Below, piece after piece: positions 51,910-60,464 of a stretch of 64,000 nucleotides of DNA. Under the pieces are notes generated by a model that was not told the origin of the DNA, did not search any database, and was given only the letters and a program-made list of their open reading frames with translations. Within the stretch, counting starts at the first letter, position 1, and every line of letters begins with the position of its first letter. Both the position numbers and the translations under genes were made by a program. Origin of the DNA: JACVRN01 sp036389255 (GTDB taxonomy: Bacteria; Acidobacteriota; Blastocatellia; Pyrinomonadales; Pyrinomonadaceae); the NCBI GenBank assembly GCA_036389255.1, contig DASVQI010000019.1, positions 124,001-188,000 of the forward strand, in the 5' to 3' direction.

Positions 51910-53784
51910 TTAACGCTGAACCTCTATGGCTATCAACTGCTGGCCGGAGATGACGAACTCTGCGGGCGGCAGCTCCTTCTCGTAAATCGGTGAGAGGTTC
52001 GTCTGGGTGTAGCCGCCGGAGGCTCTGTCGGAGTTCAGGGTGGCGACGACCGAAGGCGGCAAGTTAGGCATCTCGCTTGTGCCAATCACCGCGCCCGGCG
52101 TCACGCGATAGAGCTTGACATAGAGCCTGTCATTCTTCTTCACGTTGTTAATGGCGTTGACGAGCTGGCCCAAATCCTGCGGGACGAAGTTCTGCGCGGC
52201 AGCCGCTTGCTGAAGGGAATTTCCGTCACCCACGAAGAGAATGAGTTGTCCTGCGGGAATGTCCGAAGGAATCTGAACGGGAATGCGCTGCACGAACTGC
52301 TTGCCGGATTCCGTGCGAACGTAAGCCTGAACCTCCACTGTCTCGCCGCGACGCGCTTCCGTGCGGTCTAGCGAGACGCGCTCAAGCGTGCCGGTGTATT
52401 TCGTATCGGACGAGGAGATGTCCACGGTGATGCCGTTCACGTCAATATTCTCGAAGCCGGAAGAGAGCAGCGCCTGCATGGGAACGGCTATGGAGCCTGC
52501 TGCCATAGTGGCGGCGCTGACGGCTGAGAAACGGCGCTCAATCTGAATCGGCTTCTGCCCGCGCACGTTAATCTGTCCCTTGACGCTGATGGTGGATTCG
52601 CCAAGGCCGCGCTCCGAAGAGGCGATGGTGTTGTAGATGGTCAGGTTCAGCAGAAGCGGCGTCAGGAAAGTATCGTTCGCAACTTCGTAGTTAAAGGTTT
52701 CCACGCGGTCGCGGCTGGTGCGAAGCTGCACGCGCACGGGAATCATGCGCGGCGCTTCACCCAACTGGCCGTAGATGCCCGTGGCCCTGTCCTGCGAGAT
52801 GCTTCCGACCATCTGCCCCGGCACGGTCAGCTTGAAGGGGCTGTTGGCGTTGGCTATCACGGTCACGACGGAGGCTTCTGTCATGGGCATGTCGCTTGAG
52901 CCAAGGCTCAGGAACGGGTGGCCGAAGGCGTATATGCGATTGCCGTCACGGAAGGTCACCGTGCCGGAGGCTGCTATGGAATAGTCGCCGCGAACAAGCT
53001 GCACGCTGATGCTCGTACCGGGCGCGAGCGTCTTCTCAGTAATCTTGCCCAGCGGAGTGATGGCGGCAGCGCCGCCCGCGCCAGCCACCGGCATAAGGCC
53101 GCTTGCGATTAGCTGCGGCGTGAACTTTGCGAGCGCTTCCTGACTGATGCCCCCGAAGACTACCGGGGTGGCAATCGGCGCGAACTGCTGGCCCAGCAGT
53201 GGAAGGAGCGGCGAGCCTGCGGAGACGGGAGCCACTAGCGGCGCGCCGGTCACTATGGGCTTGGGCAGCGTGGGCTTCCACTCGGTCGAGGCCAGTTGCG
53301 TGAACGAGACGGGGCGCGCCTCCTGCGGGGCGCTGCGGTCTTTCCCGGCGCTGTTGCGCTCAAAGATTTCAATCATCTGCTTTATAGGCGTGATACCGCC
53401 TATGGGCTCTTTGCCGAACGGGAAATTAAAGGAGATTGCTCCGACCAGCCTGCCGTCTATGTAAACGGGCGAGCCCGACATGCCGCCGAAAACGTTGGTC
53501 TTCTCAATCTTCGGCCCTGAAAAGCGCGCGATTATGGCGGACTGTCGCGGCCCCATAAAGCCCGGCAGCACGCCCAGAATCTCCACCTCTATCTTTTCCG
53601 GCTCAGAGCCTTCGAAGACAGTCCAAGCGATGCCGCGCATGCCCGGCTTCACATCTTCGAGCGGGAAAAAGCGCTCGTCCGACGCGCTCTTCGAGACGGG
53701 CTGCTGCTGCTGAGCGCTTGCGACCGTGCAAAGAGAGACGAGCGCGAGGACGGACAGAAAAGCCACTGCGAAAAACTTTTTCAT
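51910..53784 (-). CDS. SpoIVB-type peptidase S55 family protein
   Basis: The start at MKKFFAVAFLS (53782-53784) gives 624 residues with a signal peptide (cut near ASAQ). The N-terminal third holds FFPLEDVKPGMRGIAWTVFEG and NVFGGMSGSPVYIDGRLVGA, the S55 signature with the Ser of GMSGSP. SpoIVB is a signalling peptidase in Firmicute spores, but S55 proteins are also common in non-sporulating phyla, so no sporulation is implied. The C-terminal half is beta-rich and might be an extracellular sensor or adhesion part. Confidence 0.82.
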   Translation of the reverse strand: MKKFFAVAFLSVLALVSLCTVASAQQQQPVSKSASDERFFPLEDVKPGMRGIAWTVFEGSEPEKIEVEILGVLPGFMGPRQSAIIARFSGPKIEKTNVFGGMSGSPVYIDGRLVGAISFNFPFGKEPIGGITPIKQMIEIFERNSAGKDRSAPQEARPVSFTQLASTEWKPTLPKPIVTGAPLVAPVSAGSPLLPLLGQQFAPIATPVVFGGISQEALAKFTPQLIASGLMPVAGAGGAAAITPLGKITEKTLAPGTSISVQLVRGDYSIAASGTVTFRDGNRIYAFGHPFLSLGSSDMPMTEASVVTVIANANSPFKLTVPGQMVGSISQDRATGIYGQLGEAPRMIPVRVQLRTSRDRVETFNYEVANDTFLTPLLLNLTIYNTIASSERGLGESTISVKGQINVRGQKPIQIERRFSAVSAATMAAGSIAVPMQALLSSGFENIDVNGITVDISSSDTKYTGTLERVSLDRTEARRGETVEVQAYVRTESGKQFVQRIPVQIPSDIPAGQLILFVGDGNSLQQAAAAQNFVPQDLGQLVNAINNVKKNDRLYVKLYRVTPGAVIGTSEMPNLPPSVVATLNSDRASGGYTQTNLSPIYEKELPPAEFVISGQQLIAIEVQR

Positions 53785-54196
53785 TAAATAACCTCTGGAG
53801 TAACCAAGGCCAAAACGGAAAATCAAAAAGGGAAACGCCTTTTTCCTGCCCTTAATGCGGTCAGGCGGCGCGACCGGGGGAAGAGAAGAGCGCCAATATC
53901 GAATATAACTGCGGCTTTCAACGCCGGTCAAGCAAGCATTTCAAAGTGGGTGCCGGGTGTCAGGTACAGGGTTTCGGTAAAAGAAAATCAATTTGTCTTT
54001 CTTTTCCCATCGCCCGACATTCGTTGCCCGTCTTCCTTTGCAGCAGATATGATGCGGGCCGGGGGGAAAACGTTTTACTTGCGAGGCGTGCCCGCACGTG
54101 TTAATTTGCGCCCAGAAAAAGTTTTTCGCAAACATCCCTTTTAAGTAAAGCTGTATAAAAGCTGCGCGATTTCCAGCCTCACAGGCGGCCCAGGCG
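53785..54196. other. Intergenic region between the S55 peptidase and mobA
   Basis: This 412-bp divergent gap holds a word-repeat hairpin (53949-54014) and presumably the promoters of both genes. No reliable ORF is present. Confidence 0.55.
53949..54014. repeat. Intergenic hairpin built from GGGTGCCGGGTGTCAGG words
   Basis: The left arm (GTGGGTGCCGGGTGTCAGG) faces CATCGCCCGACATTCGTTGC with mismatches, and AAAGAAAATC/TGTCTTTCTT forms the tip. The same words occur at 13797 and 17546. Confidence 0.6.
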
Positions 54197-54790
54197 ATGG
54201 ACATAGAAGGCTTCATCCTCGTAGGCGGCGCGTCCAGCCGCATGGGGCGCGACAAAGCGCGGCTTACGCTGCGCGGAGTCTCATTTGTCGAGCGCATAGC
54301 CGGGGCGCTCGGCCGCGTAGCCGGGCGTGTAAACCTTGTTGGGGCGAAAAACGTAGATTCTTCTTTGAAAATGGGGAACGTGCCGGACGTTTACGCGGGC
54401 TGGGGCGCTCTGGGCGGCCTGCACGCCGCGCTTGCGGCCTGCCGCGCCGAGTGGGCCGCCGTGGTGGCCTGTGACCTGCCCTTCGTTACGGGCGAGTTGT
54501 TCGAGCGACTGGCTTCCTTGAGCCAAGACTCGGAAGCGGTCGTGCCGGTGCAAAGGGACGGGCGATTGCAGCCGCTCTGCGCTCTCTACCGTACGGCGGC
54601 TTGCAGAGAGATTGCGCGCCGTATGATAGAAGAGGGCGAGCGTCGGCCGCGCGCTCTTGCCCGCGCGGCGCGCACACGGTTTGTCGGTTGGGAGGAGCTT
54701 GCGGATTTGACGGGCGCTCAACTCTTCTTTGAGAACGTCAACACGCCCGAGGATTACGCGGGCGCACGCTCTAGTTTTGGAGAAGCGTGA
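54197..54790 (+). CDS. mobA: Molybdenum cofactor guanylyltransferase
   Basis: This 197-residue nucleotidyltransferase has the MobA signature GFILVGGASSRMGRDKARLTL at residues 5-25, WGALGGLHAALAA and VVACDLPFVTGELF. MobA attaches GMP to molybdopterin to make MGD cofactor. The gene is on the plus strand and shows no operon with mogA at 29905. Confidence 0.9.
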   Translation: MDIEGFILVGGASSRMGRDKARLTLRGVSFVERIAGALGRVAGRVNLVGAKNVDSSLKMGNVPDVYAGWGALGGLHAALAACRAEWAAVVACDLPFVTGELFERLASLSQDSEAVVPVQRDGRLQPLCALYRTAACREIARRMIEEGERRPRALARAARTRFVGWEELADLTGAQLFFENVNTPEDYAGARSSFGEA

Positions 54791-54867
54791 TGCCGGATTG
54801 TATGATGCTCCGGCCGAAGCTTGAATCGTTAGAGTCTTCTATATCCGTTTAGCCACTTTGAGGACAG

Positions 54868-55833
54868 ATGCCACCTCGTAGAAGAACCGGAAGAAGAATT
54901 GTCAGGGCCTTTCTGCCCATCATACTCCTGCTCTTGCTGGTGCTGGTCGCGGTGACAGGCTGGATAGTCTACGGCGCGACCCGACCGCCCCGGCAGGAAT
55001 ACCTCGTCACGCCGGAAAAGTTCACGCAGTTGAGCGGCCCCGGACTGAAGGCTTCGGAGGAGTCTTGGGCCAACCGGGACGGCACGCGCTCGCGCGGCTG
55101 GCTCCTGCGGGGAGGCGAAGGAGCGCCCGCAGTCATTCTCCTTCATCGCTACGGCGCTGACCGCTCTTGGCTGCTGAACCTCGGCGTCAAGCTCAACGAG
55201 ACGACGAACTTCACAATCCTCTGGCCAGACCTGCGCGGTCACGGCCTTAATCCTCCGGTCAACTGGACATCCTTCGGCTCGCTTGAGACGGACGACACGC
55301 AGGCCGCCATAGATTACCTGCGCTCGCTCAAGACTTCGCAGGACAGGCCGCTCGTCGGCGCTGCCATAGGTCTTTACGGCGTCGAGCTCGGCGCATACAC
55401 GGGCCTGCGGGCAGCCTCTCGTTCGAACGACATAAGCGCGCTCGTGCTGGATTCGGTTCCCAATACTCCGAACGACATTCTGAGCAGCGCGGTGCGCGAG
55501 CGCACGGGCATGGATAACGGGTTCGTACAATGGCTTGCCCGGACGGGCATGAGCATCTATTTCGTGGGCGGCTACAAGAATGACCCGGCGTGCGCGGCTG
55601 CATCGTCGCTGGCCAACCGTCAGGTGCTGCTGCTTGCCAGCAAGGACACGCCGCAGTTGCAAGGCTCGACGGTCGCGCTGCAACGCTGCTTTCCGCAGGG
55701 CTCGAACGTTGAGCTACAGACGGAGTTGCCCGTCTCCGGCTACAACCTGCGGCTCGCCACGGGCGAGCAGTCAGAAGTCTACGACCGCCGCGTGATAGAT
55801 TTCCTAGACAAGGCACTCCGCACCAGCCGTTAA
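54868..55833 (+). CDS. Membrane-anchored alpha/beta-hydrolase-like protein with altered nucleophile elbow
   Basis: This 321-residue protein has one N-terminal transmembrane helix (LPIILLLLLVLVAVTGWIVY). The hydrolase fold is suggested by AVILLHRYGADRS (oxyanion region), LWPDLRGHGLNPP and the elbow position YGVELGAYTG. The usual GxSxG has Glu in place of the nucleophilic Ser (G-V-E-L-G), so ordinary serine hydrolase chemistry is unlikely. It ends 6 bp before the trpF-like gene on the same strand. Confidence 0.75.
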   Translation: MPPRRRTGRRIVRAFLPIILLLLLVLVAVTGWIVYGATRPPRQEYLVTPEKFTQLSGPGLKASEESWANRDGTRSRGWLLRGGEGAPAVILLHRYGADRSWLLNLGVKLNETTNFTILWPDLRGHGLNPPVNWTSFGSLETDDTQAAIDYLRSLKTSQDRPLVGAAIGLYGVELGAYTGLRAASRSNDISALVLDSVPNTPNDILSSAVRERTGMDNGFVQWLARTGMSIYFVGGYKNDPACAAASSLANRQVLLLASKDTPQLQGSTVALQRCFPQGSNVELQTELPVSGYNLRLATGEQSEVYDRRVIDFLDKALRTSR

Positions 55834-55838
55834 GAAGC

Positions 55839-56504
55839 ATGGAAGCGACGGCAAGTCCGAGAGTGAAGATTTGTTGTATAGCCAGTGTGGAAGAGGCATG
55901 GACGGCTATACGCGCGGGCGCATCTGCGCTCGGATTAGTCTCGGAGATGCCTAGCGGCCCCGGCCCCATCAAGGAAGATTTAATACGGGAGATTGCCGCA
56001 CAGATTCCGCCCGGCGTAGCCTCTTTCCTCCTGACCTCGCTTCAGGATGCAGCCGCCATCGTAGAGCAGCAGCGTCGCTGCCGGGTTAATACAATTCAGA
56101 TTGTTGACAGGCTGGAGCGCGGAAGCTACGAGGAGATGAGCGCCGCTATGCCCGGCGCCTCGCTGGTTCAGGTCATACACGTTACGGGCGAAGAGTCTCT
56201 GGATGAAGCCCTGAGAATCGCGCCGCACGTCAACGCCTTACTGCTCGATTCCGGCAATCCTTCTCTGGCCGTCAAAGAGCTTGGCGGCACAGGCCGCAGG
56301 CACGATTGGGCCATCAGCAGACGGATTCGTGAGCAGTCGAACGCGCCCGTCTTTCTGGCTGGCGGCCTGCGCGCGGAGAATATAAGAGAGGCCGTTGAGA
56401 CGGTCGGCCCCTTCGCTCTCGACGTGTGCAGTGGAGTCAGAACCGGCGGACGCCTTGACGAGCGCAAGCTCTCGGCCTTCTTCTCAGAGTTGGAGAGATG
56501 TTGA
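55839..56504 (+). CDS. Phosphoribosylanthranilate isomerase-like protein
   Basis: This 221-residue (beta/alpha)8 protein has RVKICCIASVEEAW, with the catalytic Cys of the TrpF KICG motif kept but the following Gly changed. The general-acid region LLLDSGN, the ligand strand FLAGGLRAENI and ALDVCSGVRTGGRLDERKL correspond to TrpF. The QLHG motif is replaced by QIVD. It may be a genuine TrpF or a paralogue with another ligand. It follows the hydrolase-fold gene by 5 bp. Confidence 0.7.
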   Translation: MEATASPRVKICCIASVEEAWTAIRAGASALGLVSEMPSGPGPIKEDLIREIAAQIPPGVASFLLTSLQDAAAIVEQQRRCRVNTIQIVDRLERGSYEEMSAAMPGASLVQVIHVTGEESLDEALRIAPHVNALLLDSGNPSLAVKELGGTGRRHDWAISRRIREQSNAPVFLAGGLRAENIREAVETVGPFALDVCSGVRTGGRLDERKLSAFFSELERC

Positions 56505-56525
56505 ACAAGGGCTCCACGTCATGGA

Positions 56526-58169
56526 CTACTTCCGTATCTTCACAGCTATGAGAGCGACCTCGCCGTTGTCATCTATCGTTTCGGTTTCGAGCGGCGCGTA
56601 AGTGGTTAGCTGCCATGCGTACTCCGAGGGGACTATGACGAGCACGGAACCGACGCTGGCGCGTGCGGCCTCTTCCACCTGTGTTGCTCCTTCAAAGCGC
56701 ATGGGCTCGCCGTCCGCGCCGTATTGCAGGCGTCCCGCCGCGTAATATTCGGCTGTCCGTTCAATGGTGTGAAGATTATAGACAGGCGAGAGGCCGTAGC
56801 CGCGCGCGTCCGCCTGTGCTAAAGCGTGTTCGATTGAGACTCTTCTTGAAATCTTCTCTATGCCGCATTCCAGTCCTATGATTATCAGCAGGAACATGCC
56901 GCACATAATCGAGACGGTCGCAAGCCAGCCCCTCTTTGTCAGGACGAGCGCGGCCAGCCCTGCGGCAAGGAGCGGAAGAGCGCCTATCACGGCGCACGCC
57001 ATGACGGGATAGCCTGCGCGGCTGACGTAAACGACTATGCCGCCCGCGAGCCCGCCCGCGAGCAGGCCGCAGGCTCGCATGGAAGCTCTGCCTCCTTCTC
57101 CGCGAAGCGTGCGCGCCAGTCTTTCTCCTGCAAGCATCACCGCGCCGGGCAGAGCGGGCAGGATGTAGCCGGGAAGTTTTGACCCTGATGCAGAGAAAAA
57201 GAGTACTGGCATCAGTAGCCAGCAGAGCGCGAACGCTCTCCATTTACTCAAAGCGTCGGCGGCGCGCAGCTCCCAACGGCGTGCGCCCACGAGCGACTCA
57301 ATCAGATAGGGCGTCCAAGGCAGCAGCATCAGTAGTATGACCGGCAGGTAGAAGTAGAAGGGCTGCGGGTGGTGATACTTGTTCGACGTGTAGCGCGCGA
57401 AGTGATGCTGTATGAAGAACTCGTCAACAAAAGCCCAGCCGTGACGCATAATGACCGGCGCGTACCAGACGCCAGCCATCAGAAGCGCGAGCGGCACGCC
57501 CCACGCGAGGCTCAAAAAAATCTCGCGTCGAGGCCATGCTCGTCTGAGCAGGTAGTAAGCCGTGACTACGCCGAACGTGATGATGAAGCCAATCAGGCCC
57601 TTTGACAGAAGCGCGGCCCCCGTGCCGAGATAGAATCCCGCGAGCAGCCAGAGACGCCGGCGCTTATCCGTCTCAAGCTCCTGCACGAAAAAGCAGGCGA
57701 GCGCGATTGTCGTCATCAGCGTCAGGGGAATGTCGAAATTGACGCCGTGCGAGAAGAGAAGAAGCCCCGCGCTCGAAGCCGCCACGACCGCGCACGAGAG
57801 AGCCAGCCAACTCAGCCCGCCTTCGGCTGAGCCTTCCCTTTCCGCGCGCGAGCCCACGCGGTAAAGCACCAGCACGGTCAGAAGTCCCATGAGCGCGAAG
57901 CCCAGCCGCGCCGACGACTCTCCCGCGCCTAAGAGGCCGTATCCGGCCATCATAGTCCAGTAGGGCAGCGCTGGCTTTTCAAACCATGTCCGGCCTGCGA
58001 GCGTGGGCGTCACGGCATCCCGGCGCGTGAACATCTCACGGGCGACCTGCGCATAACGCGGCTCGTCCGGCCCCACGAAGGGGAAATTTCCCAGCCCGTA
58101 AAGGTAAGCTGCGAGTGGCAGCAGGAGGAAGACGAGCCACGCTCGCTTGGCAAGGACAAATCGTTGCAA
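56526..58169 (-). CDS. Glycosyltransferase family 39 (ArnT-like) membrane protein
   Basis: This 547-residue protein has about 12 membrane helices. The N-terminal loop FPFVGPDEPRYAQVAREMFT has the DE(P)RY acidic motif of GT-C enzymes such as ArnT and PMT. WFEKPALPYWT follows. Such enzymes use lipid-linked sugars at the outer face of the membrane to glycosylate lipid A or proteins. The substrate is unknown. The C-terminal ~90 residues form a soluble domain. Confidence 0.82.
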   Translation of the reverse strand: MQRFVLAKRAWLVFLLLPLAAYLYGLGNFPFVGPDEPRYAQVAREMFTRRDAVTPTLAGRTWFEKPALPYWTMMAGYGLLGAGESSARLGFALMGLLTVLVLYRVGSRAEREGSAEGGLSWLALSCAVVAASSAGLLLFSHGVNFDIPLTLMTTIALACFFVQELETDKRRRLWLLAGFYLGTGAALLSKGLIGFIITFGVVTAYYLLRRAWPRREIFLSLAWGVPLALLMAGVWYAPVIMRHGWAFVDEFFIQHHFARYTSNKYHHPQPFYFYLPVILLMLLPWTPYLIESLVGARRWELRAADALSKWRAFALCWLLMPVLFFSASGSKLPGYILPALPGAVMLAGERLARTLRGEGGRASMRACGLLAGGLAGGIVVYVSRAGYPVMACAVIGALPLLAAGLAALVLTKRGWLATVSIMCGMFLLIIIGLECGIEKISRRVSIEHALAQADARGYGLSPVYNLHTIERTAEYYAAGRLQYGADGEPMRFEGATQVEEAARASVGSVLVIVPSEYAWQLTTYAPLETETIDDNGEVALIAVKIRK

Positions 58170-58329
58170 GTATAGTCACCTGAAAAAGTAGTCAGCTCTC
58201 AGCCGTCAGCCATCAGCCAAACGCTTTGTTGTGTAACCGGGTGAGTATCATCGAAGACGCCCGGATGTTCAACAGGCGAGGGGCCAGCGCTTCTGCTGAT
58301 TGCTGGCGACCGAGAGCCGAAAGCTAATT
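58170..58329. repeat. Intergenic word-repeat hairpin (TCAGCCGTCAGC)
   Basis: The left arm (CAGCTCTCAGCCGTCAGCCA from 58193) faces right-arm words GCTGATTGCTGGCGACCGAG near 58298 with mismatches, over about 130 bp. It separates divergent genes and overlaps codons upstream of the oxidoreductase start, arguing for the ATG at 58330. Confidence 0.5.
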
Positions 58330-59319
58330 ATGACCTTAAGAACAGCCGTCATTGGCGTGGGCCACCTCGGCCGACAGCACGCGCGCATACACGCCGCGCT
58401 CGCGCACGAAGGAAAGAGCGAGCTCGTAGCCGTCTGCGACACTATTGAGGAGACGGCGCGCGCTGTCGCCGCCGAGCGGGAGGCCGACTGGACATGTGAC
58501 TGGAAGACGCTCATAGGCCGCGTTGACGCAGTCAGCCTTGCCACGCCAACCGAGTCTCACGCTGAGATAGCGTGCAGCCTTCTGGAAGCGGGCGTACACG
58601 TCCTTGTAGAAAAGCCCATCGCGCGCGACCTCGAAGAAGCAGACCGGATGATTGAAGCGGCCGAGCGCGGGCGCGCCGCTCTTATGGTGGGCCACATGGA
58701 GCGATTTAATCCCGCGCTCACGGCCCTGCATCCATTCGTGCGCAATCCCGTCTACTTCGAGATTCACCGCGTCGGCCAGTTCACCGCTCGCTCGCTCGAC
58801 ATAGACGTGGTGCTTGACCTGATGATTCACGACTTGGACATAGTGCAATGGCTCGTGGGTGAAGAGGTCGAGGTGACGGACGTGCGCGCAGTCGGCATCC
58901 CCATCCTGACGAACCGCGTTGATGCGGCCAACGCCCGTCTGGAGTTCGCCACCGGGGCCGTAGCCAACATCACAGCCTCGCGCGTGGGCATGGAGAAGAT
59001 TCGCAAGATGCGCTTTTTCCAGCCGCATGATTACGTGGCGGTTGACTACGCGACTCGCTACGCGGGCATAAGCGGCCTCGCGCCGCCTTCGGCTTCCGGC
59101 CTCTGGCCCGGCGTCCGCACGCGCCATCTGGAGATTGCCGACGTTGAGCCCTTAAGAGCAGAGATAGAAGCGTTCCTTGAGACGGCGCAGGGCGGCAAGC
59201 CTTCGCCCGTTTCCGGCGCTGACGGCAGACGCGCCCTCTCTCTGGCCATACGAGTGCTTGAGCGCATCGAAGAGCATTTCACTCAGGCGGGCCTGTCATC
59301 TTTCAAGCTTCCATTGTGA
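58330..59319 (+). CDS. Gfo/Idh/MocA family oxidoreductase
   Basis: The start at MTLRTAVIGVGHLG (58330) gives 329 residues; an ATG ten codons upstream lies in repeat sequence. The Rossmann loop GVGHLGRQHAR, the EKPIARDLEEADRMIEAAER motif and the C-terminal substrate domain (IDVVLDLMIHDLDIVQWLVG with the catalytic His/Asp region) define the family. NAD(P)-dependent oxidation of a sugar or related polyol is likely. The substrate is unknown. Confidence 0.85.
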   Translation: MTLRTAVIGVGHLGRQHARIHAALAHEGKSELVAVCDTIEETARAVAAEREADWTCDWKTLIGRVDAVSLATPTESHAEIACSLLEAGVHVLVEKPIARDLEEADRMIEAAERGRAALMVGHMERFNPALTALHPFVRNPVYFEIHRVGQFTARSLDIDVVLDLMIHDLDIVQWLVGEEVEVTDVRAVGIPILTNRVDAANARLEFATGAVANITASRVGMEKIRKMRFFQPHDYVAVDYATRYAGISGLAPPSASGLWPGVRTRHLEIADVEPLRAEIEAFLETAQGGKPSPVSGADGRRALSLAIRVLERIEEHFTQAGLSSFKLPL

Positions 59320-59340
59320 ACGGGCGTTGATTCTTAAATC

Positions 59341-60462
59341 ATGCATGAAGGCGAACGTAACGAAGAGATTTCCGCTTTTCTCGGTGAGAGAATAGCTGCG
59401 GGAGACTTCCCTTCCGCAGTCTATCTGGTGGCGGAGCGCGGGCGCGTGCGATTCCGCGATGCGCTGGGCCACGCCGTTCGGGAGCCTCTTGAGCGCATGG
59501 CGGCGCTCGATACCATCTACGACCTTGCTTCGCTGACGAAGCCGCTCGTCACCGGGATGCTCTGTGCGCGGTATGTCGAGACGAAAGAGCTGAAGCTGGA
59601 CGAAGAGGTTCGCGTCTATCTGCCGGAGTTCGACACGCCGGACAAGCGAGCCGTCACGGTCAGGCATCTCTTGACGCACGCGTCGGGTCTTCCCGCGTGG
59701 CAACCGCTCTACATCACAACGGGCGGGCGCAAAGGTGAGACGCTCCGAGTGATTGCCTCACAGCCGCTTGAGGCCGCTCCGGGCGCGCGCGTTCGTTACA
59801 GCGACCTCGGATTCATCACGCTCGGCCTTCTGCTCGAAAGAATTTCAGGCGAGCAGCTAAAGGAGGTCGCGCGCCGTGAAATCTTCGAGCCGCTTGGGCT
59901 CCGCCGCACCTTCTTTAACCCTGAGATGGCGCTGCAAACGGAGACGGCCGCGTGCGAGACGGGCAACCTGTACGAGCGTGGCATGTGCAATGATTTGAAG
60001 CTCGGTGAGTCCTACGCAGACTGGCGCGAGCAGTTAATCTGGGGCGAGGTGCATGACGGCAACGCTCATTTTCTGGGAGGCGCTGCGGGCCACGCCGGGC
60101 TCTTCTCTACCGCCAGCGAGACGCTGCGGATTGCCGAGCAGTTTCTGGCGGGCCGCACGCAGCTTCTCAAGCCGGAAACCTGCGCGCTCTTTCACACGAA
60201 CATGACGGAAGGGCTGGAAGAGGCTCGCTCTTTCGCTTGGCAGCTAGCGGGGACGAAGGATTCCACCGCCGGGCAGGACTTGCCCTCCGCGAGCTTCGGC
60301 CACACCGGCTTTACAGGGACAAGCTGCTGGATTGACCCCGAACGCGAGCGCGTCTTTCTGCTCTTCACCAACCGCACGCACGCCGCGCGCTCGCTCCCTT
60401 TCGTCAACATCAACGGCGTTCGCCGCCGCTTTCATTCAATGGCCGCGAAAGCGCTCGGTTAA
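59341..60462 (+). CDS. Serine hydrolase of the class C beta-lactamase fold
   Basis: This 373-residue protein has the SxxK catalytic motif in DLASLTKPLVTGML, the Y-x-N-like YSDLGFITLG and a late HTGFTGTSCWIDP in place of KTG. No signal peptide is evident, so it is probably cytosolic, like many esterases or D-aminopeptidases of this family. It need not confer beta-lactam resistance. It follows the oxidoreductase gene by 21 bp and precedes chrA by 2 bp. Confidence 0.85.
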   Translation: MHEGERNEEISAFLGERIAAGDFPSAVYLVAERGRVRFRDALGHAVREPLERMAALDTIYDLASLTKPLVTGMLCARYVETKELKLDEEVRVYLPEFDTPDKRAVTVRHLLTHASGLPAWQPLYITTGGRKGETLRVIASQPLEAAPGARVRYSDLGFITLGLLLERISGEQLKEVARREIFEPLGLRRTFFNPEMALQTETAACETGNLYERGMCNDLKLGESYADWREQLIWGEVHDGNAHFLGGAAGHAGLFSTASETLRIAEQFLAGRTQLLKPETCALFHTNMTEGLEEARSFAWQLAGTKDSTAGQDLPSASFGHTGFTGTSCWIDPERERVFLLFTNRTHAARSLPFVNINGVRRRFHSMAAKALG

Positions 60463-60464
60463 TT

